27,070 nucleotides of DNA from Welwitschia mirabilis. Its lineage: Eukaryota > Gnetophyta > Gnetopsida > Welwitschiales. Where the stretch lies: positions 287,239,696-287,266,765 of the forward strand of contig JBOZIK010000001.1 in assembly GCA_051453625.1 (NCBI GenBank). Reading direction: 5' to 3'. A program made the translations under genes and the position numbers. Each line of letters starts with the position of its first letter. The stretch's first letter is position 1. A model generated the notes under the pieces. The model worked only from the letters and a program-made list of their open reading frames with translations, did no database searches and was not told where the DNA came from. This document shows, piece after piece, positions 18,801 through 27,070 of this stretch.

Positions 18801-20050
18801 ACTTGGTACACTGACATAGCTTGTTATCTATCACTTATAAACTACCTAATTATTAGAATAATTAAAACAAAAAGTTATTTTTATAGGAGGTAAATAAGTA
18901 TTTATAAGATGAGCCCTATATTTATTTATATATTGCTCTGATTAAGTCATTCATAAGTTTAGTTCATAATTTAAAACTTTGAATGTCTTAAAATTTTCAC
19001 AGCATGAAGTATATATAGGTTACTTTTATATGATATAGGATTATCATAAAATTCTTCAATTTAAACTTTATTTACCAACTCTTTTCCAATATGCTCATGA
19101 ATTATTTTAAAGCATTTAGTAAATGTTAATGCTTAGGTAGAGTTAGAGAGAAGATATTATGTCTCTTTCTTCTACTTTTGAAATTAAACCATTTGATGTT
19201 TCTTGTATAGATAGTTTTGAAACATTTCTTCATCTTTTGGATATTTATATATACTGATATATGTATCTGGATTACTAAGTGCTATGAATTCATTTCAAGT
19301 AGATGATGCAAATGTAGTTGTAGTATTATTAAGGATGTATATATATATGTTTTCTTATTTTATCTATCCTAAACCTATAATTAGTAAAAGACAAAATCAT
19401 TCTTGTAATAAGGTTCTAAATAATCTTATGAAAAAATTTGAAGTAATATATAAATTTACAACTTTTTATAGTCATAAACCAATGATCAAGTAGATATTAT
19501 AAGATAAGATTTGAAATGAGTTCTCAAGATTTCTATAGAAAACAATGAATTCTAATGAAAAATATTGATTTATCTACCTTAATAATGCTCTATAGGACTA
19601 CTAAAATATCTATAAAACACCATTAGAGTATTAGCCTAATGTTTTTTTTTTATGAAAAGCTTATCATCTTTCTTTATAAATTAAACATAAAGATTTTTAG
19701 CTATAAAATAGCTTAATTAAAACCTTTATGAAGCTTTAAAAGTAAGGAATGTTAACTACATAAACTAGAATAAATTAGAAATGAATCTTATGAAAATTTA
19801 AAAATTCAAAAATAGAGAATTAAATATGACCATGATAAAAATATCCTTAAGTAAACTCCTAAATCAATTAACTTAGTTTTACTTATAATTCAAGACTTTA
19901 GAAATTTCTTGAAAAACTTTTATCTAAGTAGACTTCTTCTTTCTTCATTTTAAAATCACTTTCTCATTGTGCTATTAATATTCTAAGCATTAAAGTTAAA
20001 TGTTATTTTAAAATTAATGACTAAGACTTAATCATTTTCATAAATATGTT
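18801..20050 (+). pseudogene. Ty3/gypsy integrase remnant
   Basis: After a poorly preserved zinc-binding part, the core starts at EIKPFDVSCID, with the first catalytic aspartate at 19210-19212. A 69-codon open frame at 19284-19493 continues as DDANVVVVLL...KPIISK...CNKVLNNLMKKF...YKFTTFYSH. The second aspartate of the D,D-35-E site is lysine (19386-19388), and the frame stops (19491-19493) where the catalytic glutamate is expected. Later blocks (KTPLEY near 19615, an AINILSIKVKCYFKIND block near 19970-20020) match the integrase C-terminal part. The ATG at 19284 is an internal codon, not a gene start. Confidence 0.85.
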
Positions 20051-21340
20051 ATTATAGGCTATGACTTAATCCTACCCATTTGGCCTATGTAAAACAATAG
20101 GAAAAATAAAGCTAAAAAAGTCATTTAATAAATAAATTTTGATAATGTTAAGTCTTATAATTTAATTTTGGCTAAAACCTAGAGTTATGATGAGTAAATA
20201 AATTAATTTATAAGTTATTAATGTTTTAGGTACCTTTCACTACTTGTTTGATTAAGGACTAATTAGATAATAAACCTCTTAACTAATAAACTTAAGTTTT
20301 TATTATGGATATCATATTAGAGGATTAACAAATAATCTATCGCATTACAAAATCTTAACATCTACTTTAGTATTATTTAAGTCATGTGAGTGGTTAGATT
20401 TTAACTAACCTAATTTTTACCTATCTTTTCATATCCATGGAAGGTTCATATGTGAACCTAAGAAAATAGAATCTAAGATTTAAATTTGCCTATGTTTTAT
20501 CACTTCTTCCATCTTAACAAATGAAAAATGATTTACCTATTAGTATTATCAATGAAAAAAGCAAGTAAATAAAAACAACGTCAAGTATCTAACTCATTAA
20601 AAAGAAAACAAATGGTCTAAATTCTATATGATTAATAATAAATCATTCTATCACTAGTATACTAGAGGTGAATTGCTTATAATTAATTTTATAATGGGGC
20701 TATATCATACCATATAACAAAGGGACATTCAACTATACTAATAACTAGATTACTTGTTAAGCCAATTATATACTAAATAGTTTAAAGTAATTAAAACTAA
20801 ATCAGAATTAGAGGATAAGAAATTTACTTCCTATCTTTACTCACTATTTTAGAATTAAGAATTCTTGAAAATAAGAATAACTAAGATAAAAAACATGAAA
20901 AACAATAGAATAAACAAAAGAAACTAGGATTAACAATATTCTAGTAGCATTTCAATAAGAAAAATGCAAAGGAATCATCTATCATAAAAGCAAATTGAAG
21001 ACATAGTATGAGAATTCTAAAATTAATACTTTATGCAAAAGATATCTAAATTACAATAGAACATAAATGTTTCAAAGTGAATTTTTACCTCATGTAGTCA
21101 CTATAAATCATTACATGTGGAATTGAATATGGTTAAAAAGAGATTTAGAGGGGATTATCCTAATGCTAATTTTTTCTTATGACTCTTTGTAATCTTCTAA
21201 AAGTTACTCATTACATAATTCATTACTTAGACATAAAAATTCTTTACTTATTATTACCAACATATTAATTGATGGTTAAAACCTATTACTAAGTAATAGA
21301 ACTATTATTCTTCCTACATTATTCATTGATTTGTTCCTAT
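20051..21340. other. AT-rich stretch, nothing recognised
   Basis: The region downstream of the gypsy pol has no open frame and no LTR-like terminus that I can define. G and C are particularly scarce, as expected for long-decayed repeat DNA. Confidence 0.4.
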
Positions 21341-21347
21341 ACCTAAG

Positions 21348-21615
21348 TGACAATAGTGGTAATTAATCTAGTGTACCTATCCTATCATAAAGTGATAGGA
21401 CTTATTTATCACTAGATGATATTAATCGATAGCTATTCTTTTTTTATCATAGTTTTATTTGAGGATTTTTGTAGTTATTTCAAAATGATAATAGTAGTTA
21501 CTAATCTATCACCCTATGATAAATCTATAGATTCTTAAAAAAAAAAAATAAAAAAAATATTATTATAAGTCCATCACATAGCAATATACCTAATGATAGT
21601 AGTGGATAGTTCATT
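21348..21615. repeat. Degenerate tandem repeat, three units of ~110-140 bp
   Basis: The landmark tga(c/t)a(a/g)tagt(g/a)g starts at 21348, 21486 and 21594, followed each time by related ctatca...tgata segments. The first unit contains a perfect 7-bp stem, cctatca (21381-21387) with tgatagg (21393-21399) and a five-base loop. An A-rich run lies at about 21538-21557. It may be the tandem-repeat part of a retroelement untranslated region or an old minisatellite. Confidence 0.5.
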
Positions 21616-22499
21616 TTGTTAAAAAAACTGAGTTTTAGCTTAATAATAAATCAATTTTAGAAATAAATAAGGCTTAAATTCAATTAATTATCCATTAAAA
21701 CATATGAAAATTTAATACATTTGATGTTAATCACAACCATTTTTTAATATGTATTGGTCCTTTCATCACTTAAAGATATTGATCATATAATTTAAAATTT
21801 AAAAGTGAACACTATAAATACTAAAGAAGATACTTTATTAACAAAAAATCTACTACATAATTTTTTTACAAAATAGTCAATATAATAATTCTTAGCCTTC
21901 CATGTCTTGATACGTTTTTACCTTAGTAGGAGAAAAGGGACTAGTATTTCTTCCCACCTCTAGTCTTTAATGCAATTTAATCTTTCTAACTTCATAAAAG
22001 AGATTAGTGAGCTTAGTGTCGAGGATTTATGTATATTCTTGTAATTTCTTCTATAGGTTATCTCTTAAAAGAGTAAAATAATAAGTGATTAAGGCCATCA
22101 TAGAAGTTCCTAATTGTGCTACTTAAGGCCTCTCTAAAAGTTATGAATCTCTAGCTTCTATAAGATGAATATTTGAAAAATATTTAGTGGTCATGTTAAC
22201 CATCTAAACTATAAATTCTTATGAAAGATAAAGTAGATTTTTTATTATTAAAATGACATTAATTAAAAAATGAAATGCTATCATTATGAAAGGCTTTGAT
22301 AACATATTTGATGAAGTTTAAAATGTTGCACATAAAATTATAAGGTTCTTCATTATCCAATGCAATTAATAGCCTATAATGAAAAGTCATTAAATGGCTA
22401 CATGTCTTGTGAAATATATTATTAAAAGCTACAAATCTGAAATACAAATATCCCATGGGAGGTAGGACTTAGATAAAAATTAATTTTAGATAAAAAGTC
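21616..22499. other. AT-rich stretch, no gene supported
   Basis: A 65-codon open stretch on the minus strand (22259-22456) shows no recognisable motif and is not backed by its surroundings. No other structure was found. Confidence 0.4.
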
Positions 22500-23010
22500 A
22501 TTTTGAAATGCTAATAAAGCTCTCTTATAATTCATCTCTTCTAGTACCAGGGCTCAAAATGCTTCATTTTATATTTTATAGTTTTATGATTAATATATAA
22601 TATAGTTCCTTTATTAGAGATGATAGATTAAGGCTAAAAAAACTCTTTAGTAATTTTAATTTTAATTTTTACAACCTTGAACCTTATGTTGATTTCGTTC
22701 TTTAATTTTTTAGGATCTTTTTCAATGTTCTAATATCTATAATAAGCTATCACTCTTTTGTAAATTCTCTTACTTAATTAGGATGGCATTTCTTATGAGA
22801 TGGATGTTCAAAATAGATCAATTCATGTTGTATCATTCTCTACACTAGACTATGCTAAGGGCCTTAAGCCATATACTATAATCTTATTTAGGAATGATAA
22901 CAGCCTCTTAAAATATTCATCTCCTTATAACTATAGACTAGGAAATAGTATAAAGAGCTATAGGAGTTGGTTAGGAGGGAGGAGTGGTACTAGTAGCTTC
23001 TTTTAGAGCT
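22500..23010 (-). pseudogene. Possible retroelement coding remnant, family unknown
   Basis: Base composition is less AT-skewed here, and minus-strand frames show several runs that look like decayed protein, for example EKDPKKLKNE with a lysine-rich block near 22690, and a Ser/Thr/Pro-rich piece (EATSTTPPS) near 22970-23000 of the kind seen at the start of gag proteins. The plus strand also has an open frame of 68 codons (22800-23006, beginning MDVQNRSIHVVSF). I cannot decide between strands and recognise no domain, so this entry marks only a likely former coding region. Confidence 0.3.
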
Positions 23011-23539
23011 CTGGCTAGAGTAAAATATTATGTAATGATGTTTTCTCTAGTTATATAGCTATATGTGGGCTATTTGACCAAGAAAAATAAAATGTTATCC
23101 TCACAACCTTTAATGTCAATGAATAATTTGGCCTTTAAGAGACAAAATTCACAAAAGAAATCTAAAAATAAGGAAATTTAAAAAAGATAAAAACTTAGCA
23201 TGAAAAATTACTTTTGTTGGCTAGATGCAAACTAATGCTCTTAAGTAATAAAATTTCTAACTAAAGATGAAGTATTAATGGCCTAAATTGCACTTCAAAA
23301 TAGTCAATTTTGAAAATAATGGAATTGCAATTAGGCTTAGTATAGAATGACTCAACCAATGAATGTTGTAACTTAGAGAGAATAAGGAAACATACTAATC
23401 AAGCACATGAATATAAAAGAATAGAGAATTGAATTTCAGTATAATCTCTTTAATGAATTTTGTATTTTTGTTAAAAAAAATTAAAAGCACAACTACATTA
23501 ATGATGAAATGCAAAAATGATTGAGAAATGAAGATGCAA
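23011..23539. other. AT-rich stretch, nothing recognised
   Basis: It could be the leader between the LTR-like block at 23564-24450 and the possible coding remnant below 23010, but no signal within it supports this directly. Confidence 0.35.
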
Positions 23540-24450
23540 GCCTATGATAACCAATTTCTAATTTGTTATCACCCAAACTTAGCCATTATGACCTGTATTT
23601 AAATTAGACTTAATCTAAATAATATAATTAATCAAACATAATACAAGACATAAGAGAAATAAGATAAATTAGAGAAGAAAGACATTTTATTAAATAAATT
23701 GAATGTCTAACAAACACCTCGATAGGGTAGTGATTTCTCAATTATAGAAACATAGCTTAATAACCAAGAATGACCTTTCTTATGCTAAAATAACTCTGGA
23801 CTCCTTTGATGATTTTGTCATCAATCTTAAAATGCCAAAAGGATGATTAAATGATGTCAAATGAGGATTTATATAGTTTTCCTAAGGTGATTATGAGTTA
23901 AAAAGATTGGTACAGGAAAAGAGGCATCATTAGGCATAAACTAGACCTTAATTGACCTAGTTAGGAAGAAGTTATGATACTATCATGTTACTATTATCAT
24001 TGGGAGGACATATGGCATGAAACCCATTCATCATCTAATCATAGGATACCATGTCTAAGATCATTGAAATTTAAATTTGAATTTTAACAATTGTATCATC
24101 CCCTTATCAGCAGCTCTTTAGATTTGTTTCCTTGTTATTATGTCTTATGTCATGAGGACAACTAGAGGGATGATAGCCAATTATTTAACTTTTCTTCTTA
24201 TTTTCACTCCATTTTTTCCTTGATTGAATTCCTATCCTTAATGAATGAAAATATGATATAATTGATTCATTAAATTATTTCATGATAATATCCCTGAAAA
24301 TGACTGAATTGAGTTCTTATTCCCTATAGAACATTACCAACTACATTATTAAAATATGATAGATTAGTATTGTAACATAGCCTTCCACCTACTATTTTGC
24401 TAGTTATTTAACAAACAAAGTGAAAGAGAACTTTGTGATACCAATTTATT
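23540..24450 (-). repeat. Possible minus-strand LTR with TATA-like site and PBS-like neighbour
   Basis: Read on the minus strand, TATATAAAT occurs at 23875-23867, a block ends in GGGTGATAACA at 23564, and ATTGGTTATCATAGGC follows at 23556-23541. That last sequence partly resembles the initiator-methionine tRNA primer-binding site TGGTATCAGAGC with one inserted base. A second PBS-like sequence, TTGGTATCACAAAG, lies at 24444-24431. No second LTR copy is present, so the LTR interpretation rests on weak signals and the outer edge is undefined. Confidence 0.3.
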
Positions 24451-24699
24451 AGGGAAAGAAAGCCTCAAAAATAAATTAAAAATTAATGCATGTCTAGATA
24501 AAATCTCAACTTAAGATAGAAACATTATCATATAAATCAGCATCACCTAAATATCAACTACCAATTCAAAAATAATGTGTTTGAGTATAATAACATGAGA
24601 GAAACACAGTTTTTATATTACTTAGATGATAGAACTACATCAATAATCATGAATCCCTGTGTTGAGAGAATCAGAACTGAACCTTCATATCAGTATCTC
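24451..24699. other. AT-rich spacer downstream of the transposon-protein pseudogene
   Basis: Stops close all minus-strand frames here, so this is probably past the end of the coding region. No other signal was found. Confidence 0.35.
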
Positions 24700-25355
24700 T
24701 CTTACCATCTATCTCACATAAGCTACTTGTAGTTGCATTATGATGGACATGAAACACCTTAGGAATGCTCACTGAAGTATCCTACTAAACATCTATCATC
24801 CTCTCTAAGGTAGTTCAACCCTGCTCCTCTCAAGTGTGAACACATGCCTCTAACTAATCAAGTCACATGGTAGTATGAGCATAAAGATCCTCTATCTATG
24901 AAGATAATTTCTATTTCATACCTCCTAGTAAGGCTATTAGCTAGTCTATTGTAAAGCTTACAAATAGCCGAGGCTATCTAAGAGGAGGTGGCTATGCAAT
25001 AGGGGCCTCACTAGGAGCTAGTAGAGCCATACCTTGGATCTTTATTCCTAGTCTTCTAAAATAGGTAGCATCAACTAAAATGTGGATTAAATGAGGAGTT
25101 TCTACTAGGATAGGAATTTTGAATCATCTAAAGAGAGTACTCAGTAAGCAAGAATAGGTAATAGTGGAAAATCAATGCTGAGTGCTCATCCATCTCAGTT
25201 GGCACTAGATGAAGGTGGCCAAGTCCATCCTCTCTCCATGATGAATGAGGGCTAAAATATGGAGGTGGACAATCATAGCATGCAAATAATGATGAAATAG
25301 GGCTATGTTATGAATGAAGAATATAGTAATAGGAAAGCAAATATGTCATAGTAAT

Positions 25356-25582
25356 CCCTCATCGATCATCACTTGCATGATATGATATCTCTAATTGAAG
25401 AATATAGGCTTGCCTCTCTGACTTGCCCCCACCAAGGTCTACCCTTTTCTAATCTCTGGGAAACCCTGTAACCACTGCAATATGTTGTGGCTCAATGTAT
25501 ATGTGATGTCCTCCCACTGTAGCTCTAATCTAGTCATATCCTAAGCCATCCTCTCTAGTGACAGAGATAAGCTTGAAGGTTT
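25356..25582. repeat. Left copy of a 227-bp contig-end duplication
   Basis: It matches 25683-25909 at a constant offset of 327 with about a dozen substitutions by eye, and it ends on the last base before the gap. It lies inside the transposon-protein pseudogene, so part of that sequence is shown twice. Confidence 0.9.
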
Positions 25583-25682
25583 NNNNNNNNNNNNNNNNNN
25601 NNNNNNNNNNNNNNNNNNNNNNNNNNNNNNNNNNNNNNNNNNNNNNNNNNNNNNNNNNNNNNNNNNNNNNNNNNNNNNNNNN
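25583..25682. other. Assembly gap of exactly 100 N between duplicated ends
   Basis: It is a placeholder-length gap whose flanks share 227 bases with some differences, suggesting two alleles or close paralogues joined end to end. Confidence 0.95.
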
Positions 25683-25909
25683 CCCTCATCGATCATCACT
25701 TGCATGATATGATATCTCTAATTGAAGAATATAGGCGTGCCTCTCTGACGTGCCCCCACCAAGGTCTACCCTCTTCTAATCTTTGGAAAACCTTGTAACC
25801 ACTGCAATATGTTATGGCTCAATGTATATGTGATGTCCTCCCACTGTAGCTCTAATCTAGTCATATCTTAAGCCATCCTCTTTAGTTACTGAGATAAGCT
25901 CAAAGGTTT
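25683..25909. repeat. Right copy of the 25356-25582 duplication
   Basis: It starts on the first base after the gap. Differences from the left copy are nearly all transitions (for example cttatctc/cttgaagg-type changes near the end), consistent with diverged alleles or repeat copies. Confidence 0.9.
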
Positions 25910-25919
25910 AGTAAAATTG

Positions 25920-26019
25920 NNNNNNNNNNNNNNNNNNNNNNNNNNNNNNNNNNNNNNNNNNNNNNNNNNNNNNNNNNNNNNNNNNNNNNNNNNNNNNNNN
26001 NNNNNNNNNNNNNNNNNNN
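25920..26019. other. Assembly gap of exactly 100 N with 41-base identical flanks
   Basis: Positions 25879-25919 and 26020-26060 are identical over 41 bases, directly abutting the gap on both sides. This is most simply an unmerged contig overlap, in which case the gap does not exist. Confidence 0.95.
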
Positions 26020-26350
26020 TCTTTAGTTACTGAGATAAGCTCAAAGGTTTAGTAAAATTGAATAATCTCCACATTATAATAAGAGCCATAAGCATGTAAT
26101 AACCAACCTCAAATGATTAGCTCCTTTAGTGCATGATTTAGGTCATGATCAAGCATCTAAATATAATCTCTAAAATGCATCTCTTTCTAGTAAATGGTAA
26201 AAGTAAGGCTATGCCTTCACTCTTATAGAACAACATCTCATTCTTATTGTTCTATTGCCTAGGTAGCTATAGAGCATGTATGGGTTCTAGAAGAGGATGC
26301 ATCTACATCACTACATGAAGAGAACCACAAAATAGATATGTGCCATTTAA

Positions 26351-27070
26351 AAGAAAAAGGGAAAATTATTCATAACTTCCTTTCTAGGTAACCAAGTGAT
26401 CTCCCATAAGGACCAAATCATAGTTATTAAAACAAGAATCGTTTTGACACCTAATATGATAAAAACAACTATAGATTAAGTTTGTAATACGAAAAAAAAC
26501 TCTAAAAGAGTGAACAACAGGAATTTTAGGAGAAAATGCTCATAAATTTTAATCTAGTAAAGAAAATTCAATTTTATAAGTTTCTAAGCATAGATCAGTC
26601 AAAAAAATAAGTGGATATGAACAAAAATTATTAAATTTGACCTAAAACAAAATAAATAAGCAAAATTGAGAAATTTAAACCATGGAAAAGATGAAGAATT
26701 ACCTCATTTTAATGAAATGCAACTAGATTACATGAAATTAGTAGCTCTGAAGGTCAAAGATGAGTGAGACACTTGAAAGAAATCAGAGGACATAAGTGGT
26801 ACTAGGATAGGTTTAAAATGAGTGAGAAAAAGGGTTATAAAGGAATACTATCACATGGTCATCCTTCATGTCATAGGGACAACATTAGCCATGACATATT
26901 TGTCATTCCTATGGTTGTACAAATAACAATGGGCATGACCATACAAAAATCCCAAAGCCAATTATAATCATCATTTAAGATTTCATGGGGATGACATATG
27001 AAATGAAATCTTTCTCTAAGTCTGATATTTAAATTTATGCCTTAATCATGAAGTTCATATTAAACTTAAA
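26351..27070 (-). other. Leader-like AT-rich region upstream of the pseudogene
   Basis: No frame is open. On the minus strand a TATA-like CCTTTATAACCC lies at about 26834-26845, roughly 500 bases upstream of the first readable codons, so this may be the LTR or leader of the element that carried the pseudogene. The upstream part (26860-26990) has several catgacat/catagg-type short repeats. The window ends before any LTR start could be seen. Confidence 0.35.

Larger units (their letters stand above)
17791..20050 (+). mobile_element. Ty3/gypsy pol remnant (RT - RNase H - integrase)
   Basis: Three pol domains occur in the order typical of Ty3/gypsy, with RNase H before integrase, all on the plus strand and all full of stops and small frameshifts. 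The integrase wording resembles non-chromodomain plant elements of the Athila/Tat type rather than chromoviruses, but this is judged from motif recall only. No LTR for this element was found in the window. Confidence 0.8.
24700..26350 (-). pseudogene. Plant transposon-protein type pseudogene, broken by two gaps
   Basis: The minus strand is readable over more than a kilobase, mostly in one frame, with stops mainly TAG. Landmarks in order include ALLLPFTRKRCILE near 26180, GWLLHAYGSYYN near 26072-26107, LSHNILQWLQGF at 25460-25495, MQVMIDEGLL near 25365, FIHNIALFHHYLHAMIV near 25290, VDATYFRRLGIKIQG near 25050, and a helical, charged C-terminal part (KLSSQIEDLYAHT-like, with decayed glutamines) near 24890. 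Layout and hydrophobic pattern resemble the plant transposon-protein / Athila ORF1-like families of retroelements. Function unknown. Two 100-N gaps with overlapping flanks distort its length, so the coding sequence appears partly twice. Base composition is noticeably less AT-rich than the surroundings. Confidence 0.6.

Noticed and set aside
22259-22456. 65-codon open frame on the minus strand
   Set aside because: It has no recognisable domain, no supporting context and ordinary AT-rich composition.

Overview
This window looks like heterochromatic or intergenic DNA from a seed plant, most likely an angiosperm. It is strongly AT-rich, has twelve N-gaps, and contains no intact host gene that I can support. 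Everything recognisable is decayed repetitive DNA: a Ty1/copia element of Sirevirus type, a Ty3/gypsy pol remnant, a plant transposon-protein pseudogene, two tRNA-derived SINE-like copies, and several duplications that coincide with assembly gaps. I cannot name the species.

Layout. Positions 1-6155 are AT-rich, with one unassigned plus-strand coding remnant (about 1290-2360), three duplications lying across gaps, and an older diverged tandem repeat (about 4640-5870). Positions 6156-8417 hold two SINE-like copies, a perfect 12-bp hairpin and a 17-bp tandem duplication. Positions 8418 to at least 16134 hold a minus-strand Sirevirus-like element. Read from high to low coordinates it has a 5' LTR, gag with a UBN2-type domain and zinc knuckles, an aspartic protease, an envelope-like / plant-transposon-protein ORF, multiple polypurine tracts, a polypurine tract at the LTR edge, and a 3' LTR. 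Integrase, reverse transcriptase and RNase H are missing, and the 3' terminal module occurs twice.

Positions 17051-20050 carry a plus-strand Ty3/gypsy pol in the order RT, RNase H, integrase, riddled with stops and with active-site residues lost. Positions 20051-23540 are mostly unassignable AT-rich sequence with a degenerate 110-140 bp tandem repeat. Positions 23540-24450 have weak features of a minus-strand LTR. Positions 24700-26350 hold a minus-strand pseudogene of the plant transposon-protein type, cut by two gaps, with a putative leader and TATA-like site up to 27070.

Two themes tie the window together. The first is C-to-T decay: premature stops are mainly TAG and TAA, the two Sirevirus LTRs differ almost only by transitions, and an ancestral GTCGACC motif array survives mainly as its CpG-deamination products. 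The second is assembly structure: at five gaps the last bases of the left contig equal the first bases of the right contig, which suggests unmerged contig overlaps or allelic ends rather than biological tandem duplication. I found no previously undescribed functional system. The most noteworthy structures are the duplicated Sirevirus 3' end and the decaying GTCGACC array in its LTR.
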